54,492 nucleotides of DNA. Source: Paenimyroides ummariense. Its GTDB lineage: Bacteria > Bacteroidota > Bacteroidia > Flavobacteriales > Flavobacteriaceae. The stretch covers positions 1 to 54,492 of the forward strand of contig NZ_FOVI01000021.1 of assembly GCF_900115115.1 (NCBI RefSeq), written 5' to 3'. A model generated the notes under the pieces. The model worked only from the letters and a program-made list of their open reading frames with translations. It searched no databases and had not been told where the DNA came from. A program made the position numbers and the translations under genes. Within the stretch, counting starts at the first letter, position 1; each line of letters starts with the position of its first letter. Below, in pieces: positions 23,649-32,506 of this stretch.

Positions 23649-24094
23649 TGAAAAAAGTACTGTTAATTTTTTTAACCGTTGCTTTTGCCACAAGTTGTCA
23701 GCAAAAAAATGATACGAACAAAGCTGTAACAGTTAAAGACACTGTTGCTGATGCTAAATTTCAAATGTACGAAATGTCTGAAATGGCGGCTTTAATGGAA
23801 CAAATGTATGCTTACAATACGCAGCTTAAAGAACGTATTAAAACAAATCAGGATTTAGGCAGTTATCCTGTGGCTTTTGATAAATTGCATACTGCTGTTT
23901 TAACAGAAGCTTCGGATCGTGATCCATTTTTTAACGATCAGGCAATAAAATTTATCGAAGCTCAAAAAGCTATATATACCGACCCTGTTCAAGCAAAAGA
24001 CAATTTCAATAAAATGGTGAACCAGTGTTTAGAATGTCATTCTAAAAAATGTGGCGGACCTATTCCAAGAATCAAAAAACTGATCATTCCGTAA
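23648..24094 (+). CDS. Lipoprotein with a cytochrome c-type CxxCH motif
   Basis: This 148-residue protein has a lipoprotein signal peptide (Cys at 17, AFATSC) and, near its C-terminus, MVNQCLECHSKKCGG, in which CLECH is a covalent heme c attachment motif. The preceding region is helical (YEMSEMAALMEQMYAYNTQL), as in small four-helix c'-type or soluble cytochromes. A distal Met or His ligand is not obvious. The start shares a base with the previous stop, and the next gene starts right after its stop. Assignment as a heme protein is inference from the motif. Confidence 0.75.
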   Translation: MKKVLLIFLTVAFATSCQQKNDTNKAVTVKDTVADAKFQMYEMSEMAALMEQMYAYNTQLKERIKTNQDLGSYPVAFDKLHTAVLTEASDRDPFFNDQAIKFIEAQKAIYTDPVQAKDNFNKMVNQCLECHSKKCGGPIPRIKKLIIP

Positions 24095-24751
24095 ATGGAT
24101 CGTGAAATTATAGTTACCGAAGACGGTTCGCATTCTTTATTTGTTAAAGATATGGGTGAAACTTTTCATTCCAAACACGGAGCCGTTCAGGAATCTGCCC
24201 ACGTTTACATTAAAAACGGTATTGAATTAATCAACAAAGAAACCATTCATGTTTTAGAATATGGTTTTGGCACCGGATTGAATACTTTGCTTACGTTAGA
24301 ATTTGCGGTAAACCATAATAAAAAAATTGTTTACGAAAGTATTGAAGCTTATCCGCTCACTGCAAATGAATTTAATTTATTGAATTATAATGATTTTGTA
24401 AAAACACCGGTTACGCTTCAACAATTGCATGAAATTCCAGTTGATACAAACGAAAAGGTAACCGAACATTTTAGTCTGCTGAAACATTTCTGTAAGATCG
24501 AAAATTTCACAACAAATAATAAATTTGATATTGTTTATTTTGATGTTTTCGGATTTGATTATCAAAGCGAATTATGGTCGGCAGAAATTTTACAAAAAGC
24601 CTATGATTTTTTAAATACAGACGGAATTTTTGTAACCTACGCCTGTAAAGGGATAGTTAATAGAAGACTAAAAGAAATAGGCTTCAAAGTTCACAAAACC
24701 GCCGGACCACCTGGAAAACGTGAGATGATTATTGCTGTTAAAAAAATCTAA
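24095..24751 (+). CDS. mnmD: tRNA 5-methylaminomethyl-2-thiouridine methyltransferase MnmD
   Basis: This 218-residue SAM-dependent methyltransferase corresponds to the N-terminal MnmC(o)-type domain without the oxidase half, as in Gram-positives and Bacteroidota. The SAM-binding motif is VLEYGFGTGLNTLLTLE, and FDIVYFDVFGFDYQSELW is the later acidic/aromatic motif. It completes the mnm5s2U modification of the tRNA wobble base. Its ATG abuts the previous stop, so it is probably translationally coupled with the lipoprotein genes, an odd partnership. Confidence 0.9.
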   Translation: MDREIIVTEDGSHSLFVKDMGETFHSKHGAVQESAHVYIKNGIELINKETIHVLEYGFGTGLNTLLTLEFAVNHNKKIVYESIEAYPLTANEFNLLNYNDFVKTPVTLQQLHEIPVDTNEKVTEHFSLLKHFCKIENFTTNNKFDIVYFDVFGFDYQSELWSAEILQKAYDFLNTDGIFVTYACKGIVNRRLKEIGFKVHKTAGPPGKREMIIAVKKI

Positions 24752-24804
24752 AATTTTAATAAAACTAATTGCTTTTGGTTTATATTTATATAAAATTACA
24801 GATT

Positions 24805-24993
24805 ATGACAGAACGATTAAATCACACCATAAAAATTTTAGAAAAAGTAAGTTTCAGTAAAGATTTGTTTCTAAAAGAGATTACCAAAGCAATTGAATTT
24901 CTGCTTCCGTTTGAAATTGACAAATTAAAAGAATGGATTGCAGATTTCACTAAAAACAAAAGCGATTTAGAAGACATTATAGTAATCTTATAA
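24805..24993 (+). CDS. Small conserved hypothetical protein (62 aa)
   Basis: I do not recognise a named domain. The protein is helical and amphipathic (KILEKVSFSKDLFLKEITKA). I take the ATG at 24805; an upstream in-frame start at 24769 would add 12 hydrophobic residues and lies in the AT-rich leader. It ends in a bidirectional terminator shared with oxyR. Confidence 0.65.
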   Translation: MTERLNHTIKILEKVSFSKDLFLKEITKAIEFLLPFEIDKLKEWIADFTKNKSDLEDIIVIL

Positions 24994-24999
24994 AACAAA

Positions 25000-25027
25000 A
25001 AGGATGGAGTAATTTCCATCCTTTTCT
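25000..25027. terminator. Bidirectional terminator between the small ORF and oxyR
   Basis: AGGATGGA (25001-25008) pairs with TCCATCCT (25015-25022), with flanking A and T runs. It serves the convergent genes on both sides. Confidence 0.8.
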
Positions 25028-25032
25028 TTTTT

Positions 25033-25971
25033 CTATCTATTTAATTTTGGACTTATAATTGCAATATCCTGAAAAGCAATCGCTCCTTTTACAACTCCTG
25101 AAATTGTTTGACGTAACGCATCAACAATATGAATTTTTAATTCGTTTTTAGGAAAAATCAAACTAACCTCGCGTGATGGTTTCGGATCGGCAAATTCAAT
25201 GATATTCTTTTTATCGTTTTCGCTTAAATTCAACGTGTGCAGATAAGGCAACAACGTTACCCCTAACCCTTCGTTAGCCAAACCAATCAAGGTTTCAAAA
25301 CTACCCGAAGTCAATTCAAAATTCTGTGATTGATCCAATTTTGAAGCCTTGCAAATGTTTAAAATTCCGTTGGTAAAGCAATGTCCGTCCTGCAAAAGCA
25401 AAATATCGTTTACGTTTAAATCATTCGGAGATAATTCGGTCAATCCATTTCTGAATTCAGCAGGAAAATACCCCACAAAAGGTTCATAATAAAGCACAAT
25501 TTCCTTTAAATCACTTTCATTTAAAGGTGTTGCGGCAATAGCAGCATCTAACTGTCCTTTCTGTAACCTGTTGATAATTTCGTCTGTAGTATGTTCTTCA
25601 ACAATTAAATTTATTTTCGGATATTTTCTAATGAAATTCTTTAGAAACATGGGCAGCAACGTAGGCATAATGGTTGGAATGATTCCAATTTTAAAATCGC
25701 CCCCAATAAAACCTTTCTGCTGTTCAACGATATCTTTAATTCTGTCGGCTTCGTTAACAATGCTCTTTGCCTGCTCAACAATTTTTTTACCAACTTCGGT
25801 TAACTGAATCGGTTTTTTATTGCGATCAAAAATTCTAATTTCCAATTCTTCCTCAAGTTTCTGAATCTGCATACTTAACGTAGGCTGTGTAACAAAACAC
25901 TTTTCTGCCGCAATGGTAAAATTTAAATGCTCTGCAACGGCAAGCACATAATTTAGTTGGGTAATGGTCAT
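25033..25971 (-). CDS. oxyR: OxyR, hydrogen-peroxide-sensing LysR-type activator
   Basis: This 312-residue LysR-family regulator has an N-terminal winged HTH (MTITQLNYVLAVAEHLNFT) and a C-terminal effector domain. Cys198 and Cys207 in DGHCFTNGILNIC have the same spacing as the peroxide-sensing pair Cys199/Cys208 of E. coli OxyR, so the disulfide switch appears intact. It is divergent from dps, a classic OxyR target, with 105 bases between. A palindrome in that gap is a plausible binding site. Confidence 0.94.
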   Translation of the reverse strand: MTITQLNYVLAVAEHLNFTIAAEKCFVTQPTLSMQIQKLEEELEIRIFDRNKKPIQLTEVGKKIVEQAKSIVNEADRIKDIVEQQKGFIGGDFKIGIIPTIMPTLLPMFLKNFIRKYPKINLIVEEHTTDEIINRLQKGQLDAAIAATPLNESDLKEIVLYYEPFVGYFPAEFRNGLTELSPNDLNVNDILLLQDGHCFTNGILNICKASKLDQSQNFELTSGSFETLIGLANEGLGVTLLPYLHTLNLSENDKKNIIEFADPKPSREVSLIFPKNELKIHIVDALRQTISGVVKGAIAFQDIAIISPKLNR

Positions 25972-25997
25972 TTTTAAAAGATTTTAACTATTGAAAA

Positions 25998-26012
25998 ATT
26001 GATACTATCAAT
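25998..26012. promoter_or_regulatory. Candidate OxyR operator in the oxyR-dps gap
   Basis: ATTGATA-C-TATCAAT is a perfect 15-base palindrome. A second, wider pair CTATTG (25988-25993) / CAATAG (26009-26014) overlaps it. It lies about 32 bases upstream of the dps -7 element and downstream of the oxyR one, which would suit activation of dps and autorepression of oxyR. Confidence 0.5.
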
Positions 26013-26043
26013 AGAACTTATACAAATATCGGTTAATTATTTG

Positions 26044-26051
26044 TAAATTTG
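26044..26051 (+). promoter_or_regulatory. -7 element of the dps promoter
   Basis: TAAATTTG, a consensus Bacteroidota -7 element, lies 25 bases before the dps ATG. The -33 partner is weak, as expected for an activator-dependent promoter. Confidence 0.5.
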
Positions 26052-26076
26052 ATAGTAGAATTTTAAAAATAAGGTT

Positions 26077-26541
26077 ATGAATATTTTAGGCTTACCACAG
26101 AAACAGACAAAAGAAAATATTGAATTGTTGAATGTTTTATTGTCGAACTTTCAAGTTTATTATCAAAATTTACGCGGCTTGCATTGGAACATCCGCGGGA
26201 AACGTTTTTTTGAACTTCATGTAAAATTTGAAGAATTGTACAATCAGGCACAGTTAAGAATTGATGAAATCGCCGAGCGTGTTTTAACTTTAGGCGGAAC
26301 TCCTTTTCATACATTCGACGATTACTTGAAAAACAATTCGTTGAAAGTTGCAAAAGATATTACTAATGATGAAGAAGCGGTTGAAGTGATTGTAAAATCG
26401 TTAGCTTCTTTATTGACTATAGAACGTGAAATTTTGGAAAAAGCCGGCGAAATTAACGATGAAGGAACCAATTCTATGATGAGCGATTTAATTACCGAAC
26501 AAGAAAAAGACATCTGGATGATGCAGGCTTTTTTGGGATAA
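26077..26541 (+). CDS. dps: Dps-family DNA-protecting ferritin
   Basis: This 154-residue Dps-type ferritin stores iron and removes peroxide. The ferroxidase motif regions LRGLHWNIRGKRFFELH and KFEELYNQAQLRIDEIAERV are intact, including the conserved His and Asp/Glu residues. The C-terminal helix ends WMMQAFLG. It is divergent from oxyR. A strong bidirectional hairpin follows its stop. Confidence 0.95.
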   Translation: MNILGLPQKQTKENIELLNVLLSNFQVYYQNLRGLHWNIRGKRFFELHVKFEELYNQAQLRIDEIAERVLTLGGTPFHTFDDYLKNNSLKVAKDITNDEEAVEVIVKSLASLLTIEREILEKAGEINDEGTNSMMSDLITEQEKDIWMMQAFLG

Positions 26542-26550
26542 TTTGAGTAT

Positions 26551-26582
26551 AAAAAAAGCTGAACAAATGTTCAGCTTTTTGT
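26551..26582. terminator. Bidirectional terminator between dps and dnaN
   Basis: AAAAAGCTGAACA (26554-26566) pairs with TGTTCAGCTTTTT; perfect stem with a short loop, T tracts on both strands. Confidence 0.85.
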
Positions 26583-26606
26583 GTATTTAGAATAAACAAT
26601 TACTTC

Positions 26607-27725
26607 TTAATTATTCAACATTACCGGCATAACAAGCATTGTAACTGTTTCACCTTCGTCTAAACCATCGATCGGAGTTAAAATTCCGGCGCGGTTTGGT
26701 AACGACATTTCCAATTGTATTTCGTCTGACTGTAGGTTGGTTAACATTTCACTTAAAAAACGTGAATTAAAACCAATTTGCATATCATCACCTTTATAAT
26801 CACATGTTAAACGCTCGTCTGCTTTGTTTGAGTAGTCAATATCTTCTGCTGAAATGTTTAATTCAGTTCCTGCAATTTTTAAACGAATCTGGTGCGTTGT
26901 TTTGTTAGCGTAAATAGCCACACGACGAACCGAGCTTAAAAACTGTGTACGAGAAATAATCAGTTTGTTTGGGTTTTCTTTTGGAATTACCGCTTCGTAA
27001 TTTGGATATTTTCCATCGATCAATCTACAGATCAACGTATAATTATCAAAACTAAACATTGCGTTAGAATCGTTGTATTCAATAGAAACCGCAGCATCTG
27101 ATGTCGCTAAAATATTCTTTAAAATATTCAACGGTTTTTTAGGCATAATAAAGTTTGCTTCTGCAGAACTTGTAACATCGGTTCTTGAATATTTAACCAA
27201 TTTATGCGCATCGGTTGCAACAAAAATCACTCCTGTTGGTGCAAACTGAAAATAAACACCAGACATTACCGGACGCAAATCATCGTTACCGGCAGCAAAA
27301 ATGGTTTTACTGATTGCGGTATGTAATATTTCGGCACCAATTTCAGCTTTCGACGGATCTTCTAACATTTCTGCCTTTGGAAATTCCTCGCCTGGTAAAT
27401 ATGCTAAAACGTATTTTCCTAAATCAGAACTAATTTCAATAGTACTGTTGTCTTTCACTGTGAAAGTTAACGGTTGTTCAGGAAACGTTTTTAAGGTTTC
27501 TAATAACAAACGTGCCGGAACTGCAATAGATCCTTCACTGGTTGATTCAATCTCTAAAGCAGCCGTCATGGTTGTTTCCAAATCAGACGCAGATACTTTT
27601 AATTGATTTTGATCAAGTTCAAATAAGAAATTATCAAGAATATGTAAGGTGTTGTTACTGTTGATAACGCTTCCTAAAACTTGTAATTGTTTCAATAGAT
27701 ACGAGCTCGATACAATAAATTTCAT
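26607..27725 (-). CDS. dnaN: DNA polymerase III beta subunit (sliding clamp)
   Basis: This 372-residue clamp has the three-domain DnaN structure: the start MKFIVSSSYLLKQLQVLGSV, the domain-2 segment LRPVMSGVYFQF, and the C-terminal hydrophobic pocket region ending TMLVMPVMLNN. It encircles DNA and tethers Pol III and repair factors. It is not next to dnaA or gyrB here, which is common in Bacteroidota. A -7 element (plus CAAATATA, 27764-27771) lies 38 bases upstream. Confidence 0.97.
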   Translation of the reverse strand: MKFIVSSSYLLKQLQVLGSVINSNNTLHILDNFLFELDQNQLKVSASDLETTMTAALEIESTSEGSIAVPARLLLETLKTFPEQPLTFTVKDNSTIEISSDLGKYVLAYLPGEEFPKAEMLEDPSKAEIGAEILHTAISKTIFAAGNDDLRPVMSGVYFQFAPTGVIFVATDAHKLVKYSRTDVTSSAEANFIMPKKPLNILKNILATSDAAVSIEYNDSNAMFSFDNYTLICRLIDGKYPNYEAVIPKENPNKLIISRTQFLSSVRRVAIYANKTTHQIRLKIAGTELNISAEDIDYSNKADERLTCDYKGDDMQIGFNSRFLSEMLTNLQSDEIQLEMSLPNRAGILTPIDGLDEGETVTMLVMPVMLNN

Positions 27726-27810
27726 CCGTTTATTTTTATTTATGCCTTCTTGGCAGGTTTTTACAAATATATTTCTTTTAAAGCGAAAAATAAAACTTTA
27801 TTTTAAGCAA

Positions 27811-29490
27811 CTATTTTGTGTATTTCTTTTTGCGTAAAAAAGTAAAAACAAAACCGAAAACAGCCAATACAGCCAATGGTAAAACCACAATTATTATTTG
27901 TATGTAGTTGTAATCGGTGTACACTTTTTCTTTGTCAAGCAAGGCTAATTTTACTTCTTTGGTTCTTAAATTAATCAATCCGTTATCGTCTAACAGATAA
28001 TTGACAGCATTTACAAGAAATTCTTTGTTTCCGTACAAAGTGTTTGTCCATTTATCGTAACCTAATTCCATTGGCTGAAAACCCTGATCTAATTGGTTTC
28101 TAACGATATCACCATCAGAAATTACAATCATTTTTGTCGGTTTTCCTTCGGTAAGATAATTGTCTGTTTTAAATGGAACGATTCTGTTTTTAAATACCGA
28201 TGTAAAATTTCCTTCTAACAAAACAGCCAGCGGAAACGATTGCATTTTTACGGTTTTAGGATCAATTTTTTCCTGAATAGTTTTAGATAAACTCACAATA
28301 CTTGGCGTTCCCACCTTAACAGAATAAGGCGATGACGATAATAATACCGTTTTTTTGATGTTGTTTTTCAACGTATCGATACTATTTGCAAAATCGAATT
28401 TTACTACATCGATATTATTGACGATTGGATGGGTTGATCCGCTAACAACATACGGAGCGAATTTCCAGTTGAACGTTTCATAAACGGTTTCGCTGCCTTG
28501 CTGACCAACTGCCAGTTTTATTGGCGATCCCATTTCATCTTTAACCAAATCGGGATTTACACGCACGCCGTATTTAAACAACATTTCGCCTAAACTTTGA
28601 TCTTTTGGATACGCCAGCATTTCACTGGTTGAGTTGTACAAACTGTCCATATCTGCCTGAACCTGATCCAACATCCAAATTGATTTTCCGCCGTTCATAA
28701 CAAACTGATCCAACACCTGAATTTGATTTTCGTTGAATTCTTTTGTAGGTTTTGCAATGATAGCCAAATCGTATGCCTGCAAATCTTTTAAGGTTTTCTG
28801 AGGATTTGTCGCAACGCTGTCTAACGTAAAAGGTGCTATGAAATAACTGTCTTTTAAGGTGCGGAGAAAGTCGGCAATGTAAACATCATTTGGTTCGCCA
28901 ATTCCTTTTATAATCGCTATTTTTTTAGATTTTTCGGTATTAACCTTATGAATTGCTTCGGTAATCGCGTATTCTAAATGTTGAACAGACGATGCAATTT
29001 TATCTTCGGTTGTAGCCGTCATGGCATTTTTAAGCAACTGAATTTTCGCACGATTTTCGCCTTTTATAGCAACTGCCCACGGAAAAACCATTTCTTGTGA
29101 CTGCTTGCCTTTATCATTTACCGAAATATTGATCGGTTTCATTCCGTTTACAAAAAGATTTTCAGCCATTTTTGCAGCTTCGTTTTCAGCTGATAACGGA
29201 TCAATAAATAAGAAATTAACATTGCTGTTATACGCATTAAATTCTTCTAACAACTGTTTGCTTTCGGTTTGTAATTTGCGTAATTCGGCAGGAAAATTTC
29301 CTTCTAAATAAACATCAATAAAAATAGGTTCGGTTACGTTGCCCAATACATTTTTGGTAGCTTCTGAAAGCGTATATCTTTTATCTGAAGTTAGATCAAA
29401 CCTATGAAAAACATAGCTTCCAACAATATTCAAAACAATTAATACTGCTGCAATGCCTAAAAACGATTGTATACTTTTTTGCTTTTTCAT
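27811..29490 (-). CDS. gldG: GldG, gliding-motility ABC transporter substrate-binding-type protein
   Basis: This 559-residue protein has an N-terminal TM helix (about 9-29), a large extracytoplasmic domain of the ABC-2/GldG type (for example VTEPIFIDVYLEGNFPAELR, then DLAIIAKPTKEFNENQ), and a C-terminal TM helix (about 530-552) ending in Lys-rich cytoplasmic residues. GldA, GldF and GldG form an ABC transporter described as required for flavobacterial gliding. It follows gldF with a one-base overlap. gldA is not in the window. Confidence 0.93.
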   Translation of the reverse strand: MKKQKSIQSFLGIAAVLIVLNIVGSYVFHRFDLTSDKRYTLSEATKNVLGNVTEPIFIDVYLEGNFPAELRKLQTESKQLLEEFNAYNSNVNFLFIDPLSAENEAAKMAENLFVNGMKPINISVNDKGKQSQEMVFPWAVAIKGENRAKIQLLKNAMTATTEDKIASSVQHLEYAITEAIHKVNTEKSKKIAIIKGIGEPNDVYIADFLRTLKDSYFIAPFTLDSVATNPQKTLKDLQAYDLAIIAKPTKEFNENQIQVLDQFVMNGGKSIWMLDQVQADMDSLYNSTSEMLAYPKDQSLGEMLFKYGVRVNPDLVKDEMGSPIKLAVGQQGSETVYETFNWKFAPYVVSGSTHPIVNNIDVVKFDFANSIDTLKNNIKKTVLLSSSPYSVKVGTPSIVSLSKTIQEKIDPKTVKMQSFPLAVLLEGNFTSVFKNRIVPFKTDNYLTEGKPTKMIVISDGDIVRNQLDQGFQPMELGYDKWTNTLYGNKEFLVNAVNYLLDDNGLINLRTKEVKLALLDKEKVYTDYNYIQIIIVVLPLAVLAVFGFVFTFLRKKKYTK

Positions 29491-30215
29491 TATTTACGCA
29501 CGTTTTTTAGGTTAAACACAGTTGCTATTAAAAAGAAAACGGTTAACGAAATAAAATAGATTAAATCTCGGGTATCAATAACACCGCGACTTATACTTTT
29601 AAAATGATAACTTATTCCAAATTTTTCTATGATTGTTGCCGATGATTTGAACAATTCTGCCAATTGATCGAACCCTAAATAAAGTACAAAACAGATAATT
29701 ACCGCTAAAATAAACGCCACAATTTGATTGTCTGATAACGACGAACAGAAAATTCCGATGCTGGTGTAAGCTGCAATTAAGAATAGCAAGCCCAAGTACG
29801 AACCTAATGTGCTGCCTAAATCCATATTGCCAGCCGGCATTCCGTACGGATTTAAAATGATTATGTATAAAACCGTTGGTAAAATTGCCAGCACAACCAA
29901 TAAAAACGCGCCTAAAAATTTACCGGTAACAATTTGGTTTAAACTCAATGGTTTGGTTACCAATAGTTCAATAGTTCCTTGTTTACGCTCGTCTGAAATA
30001 CTTTTCATAGTAATTGCAGGAATTAACAAAAGCAAAACCAAAGGTGCCAATTGAAAAAACGGAGTTAAATCGTTATAACCGCTTTGTAAAATATTGTATT
30101 GCCCGTCTACAATCCAAAGGAAAATTCCATTTAAAATTAAGAAGACAGCAATAACCAGATAACCTGTTAACGAACCAAAAAACGATTTGATTTCTCGTAG
30201 TAATATTGCTTTCAT
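29490..30215 (-). CDS. gldF: GldF, gliding-motility ABC transporter permease
   Basis: This 241-residue ABC-2-type permease has six hydrophobic segments, starting with REIKSFFGSLTGYLVIAVFL and including the conserved ISDERKQGTIELLVTKPLSL coupling segment. It is the membrane component that works with GldG and the ATPase GldA. The start ATG at 30215 lies one base after the stop of the preceding leftward gene, suggesting co-transcription with the 98-residue protein. Confidence 0.93.
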   Translation of the reverse strand: MKAILLREIKSFFGSLTGYLVIAVFLILNGIFLWIVDGQYNILQSGYNDLTPFFQLAPLVLLLLIPAITMKSISDERKQGTIELLVTKPLSLNQIVTGKFLGAFLLVVLAILPTVLYIIILNPYGMPAGNMDLGSTLGSYLGLLFLIAAYTSIGIFCSSLSDNQIVAFILAVIICFVLYLGFDQLAELFKSSATIIEKFGISYHFKSISRGVIDTRDLIYFISLTVFFLIATVFNLKNVRK

Positions 30216-30216
30216 A

Positions 30217-30513
30217 TTATGGTAACGATTCTAATTTATCAACACTCCACGCTTGGGGTTTATCATTAAAAAAGGCTTTTGTGTATGCCCAAACACTTTT
30301 AAAAAGATCCGAATTTCGGTAAGTTTCCAAATCGCTTTCTTCGTTCCAAACAGAATATGTGAAAAAGATACTTGGATTGTTTTTATCTTGATAAAGCTCT
30401 AAAAAATTGTTTCCGGGAAAATTTCTTATATCGTTTTTAACACTATGAAAGTTATCTAAAAACAACGGAATTTTCTCTTCATGAAAACTCATTTTAACTA
30501 TTCTAATAAACAT
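30217..30513 (-). CDS. Antibiotic biosynthesis monooxygenase-like (ABM, dimeric alpha-beta barrel) protein
   Basis: This 98-residue protein has an ABM-like fold: MFIRIVKMSFHEEKIPLFLD at the start, central NNFLELYQDKNNPSIFFTYSVW, then SDLETYRNSDLFKSVWAYTK. Such proteins include quinol monooxygenases and heme-degrading enzymes; no specific catalytic residue can be assigned. It lies between the SAM hydrolase-like gene (13-base gap) and gldF (one-base gap). Confidence 0.8.
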   Translation of the reverse strand: MFIRIVKMSFHEEKIPLFLDNFHSVKNDIRNFPGNNFLELYQDKNNPSIFFTYSVWNEESDLETYRNSDLFKSVWAYTKAFFNDKPQAWSVDKLESLP

Positions 30514-30526
30514 ATATCTTAAAGTA

Positions 30527-31351
30527 TTATTCGGTAAATTCTATAATAACAGTGTCTCGGTACGATACACCAAAAAGGGTTTTCGCATTTCCTACATTCT
30601 CATAATCAGATTTGTAGATAGACATTTGTAAAAAATCTAAATCATTAAAAATAAACAACATATCGCCTTCGTATTCGCGCAGCGTTTTACTTTCAGTATT
30701 AAAATCAGCGTAAAACTCATTTATCCTATTAATGCGATATTTTACGGCATTAATCACGTATTTTCGACCGTTTCTAACGCGTTCAAACAATTCCTTCGAA
30801 ATATTGGTAACGGCATTTCCGTAGTGATCCATATAAATAACAGATCCCCGAATCGAATTTTCGTCATCGGCAATTTTCGGACGTAATTCCACCAAAAGCT
30901 CGCAATCGTTATAGTTAATTTTTGTACCTAAACTGCTGCAAGATACATTTTTAAACAATTCATTAGCAACATAAGTGTATAATGAAACCGTATCGTTACA
31001 AAAATCAGGAATTTTTAAATCAACAATTTCCGTTTCGTCGTCGGCAGTTGCTAATAAAGTGATGGTGCCGTTGTTTGCTGTTAAAAAAAAGTGATCGTTA
31101 AATTTAGTAAGTAAAAATGAGGTTTGGTCGAACATTTCGGCCTCTACCAAAACCATGTGCAAACTACCTTTAGGAAAATTGCTGTAAGCCCCAAATAAAA
31201 CGTAACTGGCATTGGCTATATTGTATAAATCAATGCAATGCGAAACATCAACTATTTGCGCCTGCGGTATTTCGGTTAATATTTTACCTTTTACCGAAGC
31301 AACAAAATGATCTTTAATACCGTAATCTGTAGTTAACGTAATTATTGACAT
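30527..31351 (-). CDS. SAM hydrolase (DUF62) / SAM hydroxide adenosyltransferase-like
   Basis: This 274-residue protein matches the DUF62 family of SAM hydroxide adenosyltransferases, relatives of chlorinase and fluorinase, which split SAM to adenosine and methionine. Visible are TLTTDYGIKDHFVASVKGKI at the N-terminus and IVDVSHCIDLYNI and YMDHYGNAVTNI later, each typical of the fold. It is first in the leftward unit that continues through the ABM protein to gldF and gldG. Confidence 0.88.
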   Translation of the reverse strand: MSIITLTTDYGIKDHFVASVKGKILTEIPQAQIVDVSHCIDLYNIANASYVLFGAYSNFPKGSLHMVLVEAEMFDQTSFLLTKFNDHFFLTANNGTITLLATADDETEIVDLKIPDFCNDTVSLYTYVANELFKNVSCSSLGTKINYNDCELLVELRPKIADDENSIRGSVIYMDHYGNAVTNISKELFERVRNGRKYVINAVKYRINRINEFYADFNTESKTLREYEGDMLFIFNDLDFLQMSIYKSDYENVGNAKTLFGVSYRDTVIIEFTE

Positions 31352-31392
31352 TAATTTATTTTATTAGTGTTCTTTTTTAATGTTTTTTTGAT

Positions 31393-31400
31393 TAGATTTG
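31393..31400 (+). promoter_or_regulatory. -7 element of phoH
   Basis: TAGATTTG lies 42 bases before the TTG start of phoH. No TTTG at the ideal distance. Confidence 0.35.
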
Positions 31401-31442
31401 AGATATACAAAACTAATTTTTTTTAATTAAATCTAATAGCTT

Positions 31443-32447
31443 TTGAACGAAAGAATCATAGAACTAGAACATATTACACCAAAAGATTTTTGGGGTGCAC
31501 AAGATATTCATTTAGAAACCATTAAAAAACTGTATCCAAAGTTAAAAATTGTGGCTCGTGGAACTACCATGAAAATTTTTGGAGAGGCTGAAATATTAGA
31601 CCAGTTTCAATCGCGTTTTGAACGTATCTTAAAGTATTACGAAAAATACAACCAACTAAACGAAAACATTATTGAACGATTGATTTTAGACGATGTTCCG
31701 CAACGAATGGACAAATCTGACGAAATTTTGGTGCACGGTTTAGGTGGAAAATTAATTAAAGCAACCACACCCAACCAGCAAAAGTTGGTCGATTTAGTTT
31801 TTAAAAACGATATGGTTTTTGCCATTGGTCCCGCAGGAACTGGTAAAACCTACACCGGTGTTGCATTAGCTGTTAAAGCGTTGAAGGAAAAACAGGTAAA
31901 GCGCATTATTTTAACTCGCCCTGCAGTTGAAGCCGGCGAAAATTTAGGCTTTTTACCGGGCGATATGAAAGAAAAGTTAGATCCGTACATGCAACCTTTA
32001 TATGATGCTTTGCGCGATATGTTGCCGCCAACCACGTTAGAAGATTATTTGTTAAAAGGAATTATTCAGATTGCACCTTTAGCTTTTATGCGTGGACGAA
32101 CGTTGGATAATGCCTTCGTAATTTTAGACGAAGCTCAAAATACCACTCACAGCCAAATGAAGATGTTTTTAACGCGTATGGGTAAAAATGCCAAATTTAT
32201 TATTACGGGCGATCCTGGTCAGGTTGATTTACCACGAAAAGTAACATCGGGCTTACGTGAGGCTTTACGTATTTTAGAAGGTGTAGAAGGTATTGGTTTT
32301 GTGTTTTTAGACGATAAAGATATTGTACGCCACCGCTTGGTTAAGAAAATTGTGGAAGCTTACAAAAAAGTTGAAACAGCGAACGAATTTGCATCGCACC
32401 AAAATTATTATCAGAACAATCAAAATACAGAAAATCCGACAAGTTAG
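31443..32447 (+). CDS. phoH: PhoH family ATPase
   Basis: This 334-residue protein has an N-terminal KH-like region (KLKIVARGTTMKIFG) and the PhoH P-loop domain. Walker A is GPAGTGKTYTG, Walker B is VILDEAQNTT, and FITGDPGQVDLP is the sensor. PhoH proteins are thought to act in RNA metabolism. The start is TTG at 31443: no ATG or GTG lies between it and upstream stops, and the N-terminus NERIIELEHITPKDFWGAQ aligns with the usual start of flavobacterial PhoH. The terminator hairpin includes the stop codon. Confidence 0.93.
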   Translation: MNERIIELEHITPKDFWGAQDIHLETIKKLYPKLKIVARGTTMKIFGEAEILDQFQSRFERILKYYEKYNQLNENIIERLILDDVPQRMDKSDEILVHGLGGKLIKATTPNQQKLVDLVFKNDMVFAIGPAGTGKTYTGVALAVKALKEKQVKRIILTRPAVEAGENLGFLPGDMKEKLDPYMQPLYDALRDMLPPTTLEDYLLKGIIQIAPLAFMRGRTLDNAFVILDEAQNTTHSQMKMFLTRMGKNAKFIITGDPGQVDLPRKVTSGLREALRILEGVEGIGFVFLDDKDIVRHRLVKKIVEAYKKVETANEFASHQNYYQNNQNTENPTS

Positions 32448-32462
32448 TCGGATTTTTTTTTT
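32432..32462 (+). terminator. Terminator overlapping the phoH stop codon
   Basis: AAATCCGAC (32432-32440) pairs with GTCGGATTT (32447-32455), followed by a run of T. The stop TAG is at 32445-32447, in the loop and the first base of the 3' arm. Confidence 0.9.
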
Positions 32463-32506
32463 CAAAAAAATTTATCAAATATAATTGTTATATTATTATG
32501 ATATTC

